A stretch of DNA of 64,000 nucleotides, taken from contig JALNWG010000013.1 in the NCBI GenBank assembly GCA_023231005.1, positions 13,959 to 77,958 of the forward strand, in the 5' to 3' direction. The stretch is from Bacteroidales bacterium. GTDB taxonomy: Bacteria; Bacteroidota; Bacteroidia; Bacteroidales; FEN-979. Below the pieces are notes generated by a model. That model searched no databases and was not told the DNA's origin. It saw only the letters and a list, made by a program, of their open reading frames with translations. Numbering within the stretch: position 1 is the stretch's first letter; each line of letters begins with the position of its first letter. This document shows, piece by piece, positions 16,230-23,447 of the stretch. A program made the position numbers and the translations under genes.

Positions 16230-17450
16230 TTGATTTTTCCAATCGATAAAATAAGATCCGATTTCCCGATCCTGCATCAGGAGGTATACAACCGTCCTCT
16301 GGTATATTTCGACAATGCCGCCTCCACCCAAAAGCCAATACGGGTGATCGCTGCCATTCAACGATATTACGAACACGACAATTGTAATATCCATCGCGGA
16401 GTCCACTATCTCAGCATCAAGGCTACCGAAGCGTATGAAGAAGCGCGAAAAGAAATATGTGAATTCATCAATGCCGGAAATAAACGCGAGATAATCTTTA
16501 CAAAAGGCACCACCGAATCACTCAACCTGGTCGCTACGACTTTTGGAAAACGATATCTTAACCCTGGCGATGAGGTGATCAGTACCATTATGGAGCATCA
16601 TTCGAACTTCGTTCCCTGGCAGCAGGTATGCCTGGAACGGGGTGCCAGATTCAGGGTTGCAGGTCTGTCTTCCCGGGGAGAACTGGATCTGGAGGAGTTA
16701 TATGGGATGATCAATGAAAAGACCCGTCTCATCGCGCTCACCCATGTTTCGAATGTGCTGGGAACCATCAATCCCGTGAAAGAGATCACGGCAATAGCCC
16801 ACCAACGGAATATCGCAGTGCTGGTCGATGGGGCCCAGGGGGTCTCCCATTTGCCGGTAGATGTTCGGGATATGGATTGTGATTTCTATTGTTTTTCAGG
16901 CCATAAAATGTACGCCCCCATGGGTATTGGTGTGTTGTATGGAAAAGAAAAAATTTTAGAGGAATTGCCTCCATATCAAATGGGTGGTGAAATGATTAAA
17001 GAGGTTTATGTTGATCATACTACTTTTAATGAATTACCGTTTAAATTTGAAGCTGGAACGCCCAATGTGGAAGGTGTTGTAGGACTTAGGGAAGCAATTC
17101 ATTATCTAAATGAACTGGGTATGAAGGAGGTGGCTTCGTATGAAGAAAGTTTGTTAAAATATGCGATGGAAAAACTTTCCGGAATAGAGAATATCCGTGT
17201 TTTTGGAACTTCAAAACAAAAAGCCAGCCTGGTCTCTTTTCTTATTGGAAACATCCATCCATTCGATGCCGGAACCATCATCGACAAAATGGGCATTGCC
17301 GTAAGGACTGGTCATCACTGTGCCATGCCCCTCATGGATTATCTGAAAATTCCTGGAACGTTAAGAGCTTCCTTCGCGTTTTATAATACCACAGAGGAAA
17401 TTGACAGACTGATCGCGTCGATAAATAAGGTGAAGGAGATGTTTAAATGA
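16230..17450 (+). CDS. sufS: SufS, cysteine desulfurase (TTG start)
   Basis: SufS is a PLP enzyme that takes sulfur from cysteine as a persulfide and passes it to SufE. The 406-residue protein has the PLP lysine at 226 (FSGHKMYAP) and the persulfide cysteine at 364 (RTGHHCAMP), the same numbers as in Escherichia coli SufS. The start is TTG at 16230: an in-frame stop at 16221-16223 rules out any ATG upstream, and conserved N-terminal sequence (IFPIDKIRSDFPIL) begins right there. A weak start may limit SufS relative to SufBCD. A heptamer repeat block begins in its stop codon. Confidence 0.96.
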   Translation: MIFPIDKIRSDFPILHQEVYNRPLVYFDNAASTQKPIRVIAAIQRYYEHDNCNIHRGVHYLSIKATEAYEEARKEICEFINAGNKREIIFTKGTTESLNLVATTFGKRYLNPGDEVISTIMEHHSNFVPWQQVCLERGARFRVAGLSSRGELDLEELYGMINEKTRLIALTHVSNVLGTINPVKEITAIAHQRNIAVLVDGAQGVSHLPVDVRDMDCDFYCFSGHKMYAPMGIGVLYGKEKILEELPPYQMGGEMIKEVYVDHTTFNELPFKFEAGTPNVEGVVGLREAIHYLNELGMKEVASYEESLLKYAMEKLSGIENIRVFGTSKQKASLVSFLIGNIHPFDAGTIIDKMGIAVRTGHHCAMPLMDYLKIPGTLRASFAFYNTTEEIDRLIASINKVKEMFK

Positions 17451-17483
17451 ATGAAGAATGAGGAATGAAGAGTGAAGAATGAA
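17449..17483. repeat. Degenerate heptamer repeat block between sufS and sufE
   Basis: Five consecutive 7-base units (GAATGAA, GAATGAG, GAATGAA, GAGTGAA, GAATGAA) start in the sufS stop codon. Two further looser units run up to the sufE start. The clearest of the period-7 blocks in the window. Confidence 0.75.
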
Positions 17484-17494
17484 AAATTGAAGTG

Positions 17495-17935
17495 ATGAAG
17501 ATAGAAGAAATTGAAGAGGAGGTTGTTAATGAGTTTTCGGCGTATGAGGACTGGCTTGATAAGTACAATGTAATTATTGAGATGGGGAAATCTTTGCCCA
17601 TGATCGATGAAAAATATAAAACAGATGCTTTTCTCATCACAGGTTGCCAATCAAAAGTTTGGCTGCACGCTGAATATCTTGATGGGAAAATTATCCTGAC
17701 AGCCGACAGCGATGCTATTATTACCAAAGGGATCATCAATATTTTGATCCGGATTTTTTCAAATCAATCTCCGGAAGATATTTTACATGCAAATCTTGAT
17801 TTTATTGATAAAATTGGTTTGAAAGAGCACCTTTCACCTACCCGAAACAATGGTTTGAGCAGTATGGTTAAACAAATAAAACTTTACGCACTGGCTTTTA
17901 AAACAAAAATGGAACAACAAGGTTATGTCGGATAA
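17495..17935 (+). CDS. sufE: SufE, sulfur acceptor for SufS
   Basis: SufE accepts the persulfide from SufS and relays it to SufB. The 146-residue protein carries the acceptor cysteine at 51 in the motif ITGCQSKVWL, the same number as in E. coli SufE. ATG 17495 is preferred over the GTG directly before it at 17492. It follows the repeat block after sufS and overlaps sufT by 11 bases, so translation of the two is likely to be linked. Confidence 0.95.
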   Translation: MKIEEIEEEVVNEFSAYEDWLDKYNVIIEMGKSLPMIDEKYKTDAFLITGCQSKVWLHAEYLDGKIILTADSDAIITKGIINILIRIFSNQSPEDILHANLDFIDKIGLKEHLSPTRNNGLSSMVKQIKLYALAFKTKMEQQGYVG

Positions 17936-18245
17936 ATTCAATCCCTTTGAAGACAAGGTCATTACGGCGCTAAAGACGGTTTTTGACCCGGAAATTCCCA
18001 TCAATATTTACGATCTCGGGTTGATCTATAATCTTAAGATTAACGATGAGACCAGGGATGTTTATGTTTTAATGACCCTTACCACTCCCAATTGTCCAGT
18101 GGCAGAGGATATGCCCGGTCAGGTGCAAGAGGTACTGCAGGCTGTTGAAGGTGTTGGGAAGGTAACGGTTGAACTAACCTTTGAACCTCCCTGGGATAAA
18201 GAGATGCTTTCGGAGTCGGCATTGCTTGAACTTGGACTGTTGTAA
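17925..18245 (+). CDS. sufT: SufT-type DUF59/MIP18 family Fe-S assembly protein
   Basis: A 106-residue protein of the DUF59 (MIP18) family. It shows DPEIPINIYDLGLIY near 21-35 and TLTTPNCPVAEDMP near 52-65, which contains the single conserved cysteine, and ends in ELTFEPPWDKEML. SufT proteins help mature or deliver Fe-S clusters when demand is high, and eukaryotic MIP18 acts in cytosolic cluster delivery. Its place as the last gene of the suf operon, overlapping sufE, supports this role. The exact partner proteins are not known. Confidence 0.92.
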   Translation: MSDKFNPFEDKVITALKTVFDPEIPINIYDLGLIYNLKINDETRDVYVLMTLTTPNCPVAEDMPGQVQEVLQAVEGVGKVTVELTFEPPWDKEMLSESALLELGLL

Positions 18246-18262
18246 ACTGTTTCGTAAATTTG
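18232..18262 (+). promoter_or_regulatory. Promoter of dxs: TTGG - 19 bases - TAAATTTG
   Basis: The -7 box TAAATTTG (18255-18262) fits TAnnTTTG and is preceded at 19 bases by TTGG (18232-18235), the Bacteroidota -33 element at its expected distance. It lies partly in the end of sufT and 22 bases before dxs, so dxs can be transcribed apart from suf. Confidence 0.7.
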
Positions 18263-18284
18263 CCGATAGTTTTAATTTCTAAAA

Positions 18285-20219
18285 ATGAATCCTCACCAAG
18301 GTCCCTTACTGACCAAAATTGATTTTCCCGATGATCTGAAGAAACTTAAGCTGGAAGAACTTCCTGCGTTATGTGAAGAACTCCGTAGTTTTATCATTGA
18401 AGTGATGTCGGAAAACCCGGGTCACCTGGGTGCCAGTTTGGGGGCAGTGGAATTGGCGGTGGCAATTCATTATGTATATGATACTCCCTATGACAAAATT
18501 ATCTGGGATGTAGGACATCAGGCGTATGCTCATAAAATTCTGACTGGGCGAAAAGAACGCTTTACAACGATTCGTAAGCATCATGGTATCAGTGGTTTTC
18601 CAAAGATGTCGGAAAGCGAATTTGATGCATTTGGAGTTGGGCACTCTTCCACTTCCATTTCGGCTGCTCTTGGAATGGGCGTTGCTGCCAGGCTTGATCA
18701 GAACAAAGACCGTCACCATGTCGCCATTATCGGGGATGGTGCAATGACCGGAGGAATGGCCATGGAAGCATTGAACAATGGAGGAGTTTCAAAGGCAAAC
18801 CTACTGGTGATCCTGAACGACAATCAGATTGCCATCGATAAAAATGTGGGAGCCATCAAGGACTACCTGGCAGATATTGTTACTTCCAGAACCTATAATA
18901 AATTTCGCGATAAAATCTGGTTTCTAATGGGAGGAGGCACCAAATATGGGAAAAACTCCAGGGCGATCGTGAAGCAATTGGGGAATGCGGTAAAAACGAC
19001 TTTGTTAAAGAGCGGGAATTTATTTGAAGCCTTTAATTTTCGTTATTTTGGTCCGGTAGATGGTAATGATGTGATCCGGTTGGCGAAACTGCTAACCGAC
19101 ATGAAAGATATTCAAGGCCCCAAGTTGCTCCATGTTCATACCATTAAAGGGAAAGGATTTGAAAAAGCGGAGAAAGACCAAACGGTTTATCATGCCCCTG
19201 GTATTTTCGATAAAGATACCGGTACAATCAAGGTAGATAAATGTCAGGGATTGGCACCGAAATATCAGACTGTATTTGGCCAGACCATCATTGAATTGGC
19301 AGAACAAAATCCGAAAATTGTGGGCATTACGCCTGCTATGTCGACCGGATGTTCTCTCAACCTGATGATGGAAAAAATGCCCGGCAGGACTTTTGACGTT
19401 GGCATTGCCGAGCAACATGCGGTAACTTTCAGCGCCGGATTGGCTGCTGCCGGTTATATTCCTTTTTGCAATATCTATTCTACCTTTATGCAAAGGGCAT
19501 ACGACCAGGTTATCCACGATGTTGCCTTGCAGAATTTGCCCGTCGTTTTTTGTCTCGATCGCGGGGGATTGGTCGGGGAGGATGGAGCTACCCACCATGG
19601 ATCTTTCGATCTGGCTTATCTTCGTTGTATCCCGAATATGACAATAGCTTCTCCCATGAACGAAGAGGAACTTCGCAACATGATGTATACAGCTCAACAG
19701 GACAACATGGGGCCTTTTGCAATCCGCTATCCCAAAGGCCGGGGGGTGATGCCCAATTGGAAGACCCCAATGAAACCGATGCAAGTTGGAAAAGGACGCA
19801 AAATCCGCGATGGTAAAGAAGCGGTGATTCTTACCTTGGGGCATGTTGGAAATTATGCCGTTACTGTTTGTGAAGCCATAGAGAAATCAGGTGTTTCCAT
19901 TGCCCATTATGATTTACGGTTTCTCAAACCCATAGATGAAGAGCTATTGCATGAAGTTTTTGGTCGATTCCATAAAATTATCACGGTAGAAGATGGAACC
20001 ATTCAGGGAGGCATGGGATCGGCTATTCTAGAATTTGCAGCCGACCATGGCTATCAGGCAACCATTAAACGATTGGGAATTCCCGACCGGTTCATTGAAC
20101 AGGGTTCTGTAACAGACCTTCATCGGGAATGTGGGTATGATGTCGACGGGATTCAAAAAGCCTTACAGGAATTGCTTTCTCTTCCTATCTCCCCTTCAAT
20201 TCCGGCAGAGAGAAAATAA
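18285..20219 (+). CDS. dxs: 1-deoxy-D-xylulose-5-phosphate synthase (Dxs)
   Basis: Dxs joins pyruvate and glyceraldehyde 3-phosphate into DXP with thiamine diphosphate, the entry step of the MEP isoprenoid pathway and a precursor for pyridoxal and thiamine. The 644-residue length is typical. Motifs seen are DVGHQAYAHKILTGR near 79-93, the TPP/Mg site GDGAMTGGMAMEALNNGG near 152-169, GIAEQHAVTF near 375 and RGGLVGEDGATHHG near 427-440. It lies 39 bases after sufT with its own promoter. The later MEP enzymes IspG and IspH need [4Fe-4S] clusters, which may explain the neighbourhood. Confidence 0.97.
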   Translation: MNPHQGPLLTKIDFPDDLKKLKLEELPALCEELRSFIIEVMSENPGHLGASLGAVELAVAIHYVYDTPYDKIIWDVGHQAYAHKILTGRKERFTTIRKHHGISGFPKMSESEFDAFGVGHSSTSISAALGMGVAARLDQNKDRHHVAIIGDGAMTGGMAMEALNNGGVSKANLLVILNDNQIAIDKNVGAIKDYLADIVTSRTYNKFRDKIWFLMGGGTKYGKNSRAIVKQLGNAVKTTLLKSGNLFEAFNFRYFGPVDGNDVIRLAKLLTDMKDIQGPKLLHVHTIKGKGFEKAEKDQTVYHAPGIFDKDTGTIKVDKCQGLAPKYQTVFGQTIIELAEQNPKIVGITPAMSTGCSLNLMMEKMPGRTFDVGIAEQHAVTFSAGLAAAGYIPFCNIYSTFMQRAYDQVIHDVALQNLPVVFCLDRGGLVGEDGATHHGSFDLAYLRCIPNMTIASPMNEEELRNMMYTAQQDNMGPFAIRYPKGRGVMPNWKTPMKPMQVGKGRKIRDGKEAVILTLGHVGNYAVTVCEAIEKSGVSIAHYDLRFLKPIDEELLHEVFGRFHKIITVEDGTIQGGMGSAILEFAADHGYQATIKRLGIPDRFIEQGSVTDLHRECGYDVDGIQKALQELLSLPISPSIPAERK

Positions 20220-20239
20220 TTGCTTTACTATTTCACTAT

Positions 20240-20857
20240 TTAATAACTTGACAATGCTGGCATTTTCCGATCGAACCTGGTATCGGTAATTAGTTTGAGC
20301 ATAAAGTCGGCCACATCAGCCCGTGGTACCGTACGTGATGTCGGATTGCCAAGAGTCACCTTATAACTGTTGGTTTTTGGTGAGTCGGTGAGCCCTACCG
20401 GTCGGAGAATCACCCAGTCGGCTTTGCTTTCGCTGATGATCTGTGATTGACGTTTTTTATCGGCGAAAACATGTCTTAAAAACAGGGGAATGATGATCTT
20501 TCCGAACCAGAACCCGGCATCCTGCCCCAAAATCCCTGCTGAAGACATACAAATCAAGCGTTTTACACCACACTCCTCCATGGCATTCAGAATATTCCGT
20601 GTTCCTTCCGATAATAGGGTGTTTGGTTTATTGCTGCTTACTCCAAGTACACAAAGAATGGCATCCTGGCCGGTTACCGCTTCTTTTACTTTTACAATAT
20701 CCATTACATCTCCCTTGACCGTCCTGAGGTTTTTATGTTGGATTGTCACTTTGGACGGCTGACGGGCAAATGCTGTAACCTGATGTCCCTGGTTTAAAGC
20801 TTGGAAAACAATTAAAATCCCGGTTTTCCCGCTTGCTCCAAAAACTGCGATTTTCAT
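20240..20857 (-). CDS. NAD(P)-binding (NmrA/atypical SDR) oxidoreductase-like protein
   Basis: A 205-residue protein with the Rossmann signature GASGKTG at residues 8-14 near the N-terminus and a fold like NAD(P)H-binding atypical SDR proteins (BlvrB/NmrA-like). It lacks a clear YxxxK catalytic pair. Members include flavin or biliverdin reductases and redox-sensing regulators, and the reaction here is unknown. It converges with dxs and is separated by about 190 bases from the APC permease gene on the other side, with a -7 box TAAATTTG 111 bases upstream. Confidence 0.8.
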   Translation of the reverse strand: MKIAVFGASGKTGILIVFQALNQGHQVTAFARQPSKVTIQHKNLRTVKGDVMDIVKVKEAVTGQDAILCVLGVSSNKPNTLLSEGTRNILNAMEECGVKRLICMSSAGILGQDAGFWFGKIIIPLFLRHVFADKKRQSQIISESKADWVILRPVGLTDSPKTNSYKVTLGNPTSRTVPRADVADFMLKLITDTRFDRKMPALSSY

Positions 20858-20968
20858 CTGTTAATCATTTTATTTTAAGGGTCAGTTGGAATATCCGTAA
20901 ATAACATTCACGGTTTGCATGATTGTTGTTATTCTGGATATTTCATGGTGAAATTCTGTAAGAAGCTA

Positions 20969-20976
20969 CAAATTTA
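20969..20976 (-). promoter_or_regulatory. -7 box TAAATTTG for the NAD(P)-binding protein gene
   Basis: Minus-strand TAAATTTG, 111 bases before the ATG at 20857. The distance is long, so this is a moderate candidate. Confidence 0.35.
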
Positions 20977-21050
20977 ATCAACTTTCCGTCCTTCTTTGTA
21001 ATGCTTTTGCGCAATTCCAAAAATGAATAACTTTATCAAAAAATTTTGCT

Positions 21051-22754
21051 GTGTCACGGACTCCTCTTTTCCGAAAAAAATCCATCGCTCATATTTTACA
21101 AGATGCTACGAGCCGAGAAGGATCATCAGGGGAATTGAAAAAAAATCTGAATGTTTATGATCTCAGCGCGCTGGGAATTGCCGCTGTAATTGGTGCCGGT
21201 ATTTTCAGTACGATCGGAAATGCCGCTGTTAACGGGGGGCCTGCTGTTTCCCTTCTTTTCCTTTTCACGGCTATGGCCTGTGCGTTTTCAGCCATGTGTT
21301 ACGCTCAATTTGCTTCGGCCATCCCTATCAGCGGAAGCGCGTATACGTACGCCTATGCAAGTTTTGGCGAACTCATTGCCTGGATTATCGGTTGGGATCT
21401 GATCATGGAATATGCCATTGGTAATATTGCTGTTGCCATCTCCTGGTCTGATTATTTTACTGCTTTTCTTATGGGTATTGGCTGGCATATTCCTGAATTT
21501 TTCTGCGTCGATTATTTATCAGCTGCCCGGGGGTATCATACGGTAATGCTGGAAATGATAAAAGGAGTACCTTTCGCCGATCTTCCTTATGCATTACGGG
21601 AATCCTACCAGGCATGGATGAATGCCCCGGTTATTGGCGGACTCAGAATCATTGCTGATCTTCCCGCCTTTTCTATCGTGGTTTTGATTTCCGCCCTTGT
21701 TTATATCGGGATTTATGAAACCAAGGTTGCCAGCAATACAATGGTTCTGCTGAAAATCGGGATCTTGTTGTTGATTATCACCGTAGGTGCATTTTATATA
21801 AATCCGGCAAACTGGCATCCCTTTGCCCCCAATGGGGTTACCGGCGTTTTAAAAGGAGTTTCCGGGGTGTTTTTTGCCTACATCGGATTTGATGCCATCT
21901 CTACAACAGCCGAAGAGTGTAAAAACCCCAGGCGGGATCTTCCCCGGGCAATCATCATCGCATTGATCGTAACGACCATTCTGTATATTATGATCAGCCT
22001 CGTACTCACCGGAATGGTCCATTATAGCCAATTGGGAGTAGGGGATCCTCTGGCCTATGTCTTTCAACAACTTCATCTGACCCGGTTATCGGGGGTGATT
22101 GCCATCAGCGCCGTGATCGCAATGGCCAGCGTGTTACTGGTTTTCCAGGTTGGACAACCCCGGATCTGGATGAGTATGAGCCGTGACGGATTACTCCCAA
22201 AATCCTTTTCTAAAATTCATCCTCGTTTCAAAACCCCTTATTTTTCTACGATTGTTGCTGGAATTTTGGTCGCAGTTCCATCTCTGTTTTTAAATCTGAC
22301 TGAAGTAACCGATCTAACCAGCATCGGAACCTTATTTGCTTTTATCCTGGTATCGGGTGGGGTGCTCATGATTGAAAAGGAACCTGAAATTGATTCGCTT
22401 CCCGGTCAGTCAAAAGGTTTCAAAGTGCCTTATCTTAATAGCCGGTATTTCCTTCCCCTGATTTGGCTGGGGGTTTTAATCCTCCTCTATTTTTGGAGCC
22501 CCGGAGAGATAAAAGACATAAACTTTCCTACCTTTATCTTCATCCTTGCCGCTCTTATCATGACCATACTGGCATTCTGGAAACAGCTTTCTCTGATCCC
22601 GGTCTTAGGGTTACTGACTAACTTTTATCTGATGGCCCAACTGGGTATTACCAACTGGATGCGATTTCTTATCTGGCTTTCCGTGGGACTTGTTATTTAC
22701 TTCCTCTACAGCCGGAAACACAGCAAACTCAAAAAACCCGACAAATGTCCATGA
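21051..22754 (+). CDS. APC-family amino acid permease (CAT type, GTG start)
   Basis: An inner-membrane amino acid transporter of 567 residues with about 12 to 14 hydrophobic helices. The first helix carries the family signature AAVIGAGIFSTIGNAA near 43-58, and GVFFAYIGFDAISTTAEECKNP lies near 271-292. The architecture is that of the cationic amino acid transporter group; the substrate cannot be fixed from sequence. The start is GTG at 21051: an in-frame stop lies at 21024 and no ATG occurs between, while the conserved N-terminal segment (FRKKSIAHIL) follows. It stands alone, with 193 bases upstream and 126 downstream. Confidence 0.92.
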   Translation: MSRTPLFRKKSIAHILQDATSREGSSGELKKNLNVYDLSALGIAAVIGAGIFSTIGNAAVNGGPAVSLLFLFTAMACAFSAMCYAQFASAIPISGSAYTYAYASFGELIAWIIGWDLIMEYAIGNIAVAISWSDYFTAFLMGIGWHIPEFFCVDYLSAARGYHTVMLEMIKGVPFADLPYALRESYQAWMNAPVIGGLRIIADLPAFSIVVLISALVYIGIYETKVASNTMVLLKIGILLLIITVGAFYINPANWHPFAPNGVTGVLKGVSGVFFAYIGFDAISTTAEECKNPRRDLPRAIIIALIVTTILYIMISLVLTGMVHYSQLGVGDPLAYVFQQLHLTRLSGVIAISAVIAMASVLLVFQVGQPRIWMSMSRDGLLPKSFSKIHPRFKTPYFSTIVAGILVAVPSLFLNLTEVTDLTSIGTLFAFILVSGGVLMIEKEPEIDSLPGQSKGFKVPYLNSRYFLPLIWLGVLILLYFWSPGEIKDINFPTFIFILAALIMTILAFWKQLSLIPVLGLLTNFYLMAQLGITNWMRFLIWLSVGLVIYFLYSRKHSKLKKPDKCP

Positions 22755-22880
22755 CTAATATCCTCGTCCTTGGTCTACCGGCCAATATCGCGAATGGAAC
22801 CATCCTTAAGATGATTCTATTTTCAGAGATTTCCGGAATCAGGTAGAACCATCGAAGTTTCGATTTGTTAGGGGCGGTTA

Positions 22881-23372
22881 TTATTGGTTGTCGTATTGCT
22901 GAATTTCATTGAAAACATACTCCAGGGTAACGCCAGCCTGACGGAACATCTCTTCCGACTCAATGCCATCGTGATATTTCCTTTCGCAAACCACCCGTTT
23001 GATTCCGCAATTGATGATCAACATGGCACAGGTACGGCATGGAGTCATGCGGCAGTAAAGCGTAGCTCCCTCAAGCGGAATACCCAACTTGGCAGCCTGG
23101 CAAATGGCATTTTGTTCGGCATGTACTGTTCTCATGCAATGTTGAGTGATACGTCCATCTTCATGTAATACCTTTTTCATCAGATGGCCCACATCGTCGC
23201 AATGGGGCAGTCCGCGCGGGGATCCTACATAACCAGTGACTAATATCTGCTTATTCCTGGCAATAACACAACCACTGCGTCCACGATCGCAGGTGGCTCG
23301 TTTGGAAATAGTCTGAGCTACTTCCATGAAGTACTCATCCCATGAAGGACGTTTATATTCCGGTGAATTCAT
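22881..23372 (-). CDS. dCMP deaminase family protein
   Basis: A zinc-dependent cytidine/deoxycytidylate deaminase of 163 residues. The zinc ligands and proton shuttle are visible as H84-A-E86 (TVHAEQNAI) and C112-x-x-C115 (PCRTC). The GRSGCVIARNKQIL segment (31-44) and the insert with HCDDVGH fit dCMP deaminase/ComEB proteins, which make dUMP for thymidylate synthesis. The gene is divergent from the secreted M6 peptidase; the two starts are 75 bases apart. Confidence 0.92.
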   Translation of the reverse strand: MNSPEYKRPSWDEYFMEVAQTISKRATCDRGRSGCVIARNKQILVTGYVGSPRGLPHCDDVGHLMKKVLHEDGRITQHCMRTVHAEQNAICQAAKLGIPLEGATLYCRMTPCRTCAMLIINCGIKRVVCERKYHDGIESEEMFRQAGVTLEYVFNEIQQYDNQ

Positions 23373-23406
23373 ACCCTAACAATGTATTTTATTGACATAT
23401 TCATTG

Positions 23407-23414
23407 TACCTTTG
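23407..23414 (+). promoter_or_regulatory. -7 box TACCTTTG for the M6 peptidase gene
   Basis: Exact TAnnTTTG match 33 bases before the preferred ATG at 23448. Its position also argues against the in-frame ATG at 23382, which lies upstream of the box. Confidence 0.6.
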
Positions 23415-23447
23415 CATGTAAAAGTACAAACAAATTATAATCGTCTG

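Noticed and set aside
19092..19844. Long minus-strand frame of about 250 codons inside dxs
   Set aside because: It lies wholly within a clear, conserved dxs gene and its product has no recognisable motif; an antisense shadow.
22755..22880. Terminator hairpin after the APC permease (ATCGAA-GT-TTCGAT)
   Set aside because: The arms are only 6 bases with a 2-base loop and no T-run; not a credible terminator.
23382..23447. N-terminal extension of the M6 peptidase from ATG 23382
   Set aside because: It would lie upstream of the -7 box and before the signal peptide that starts at 23448.
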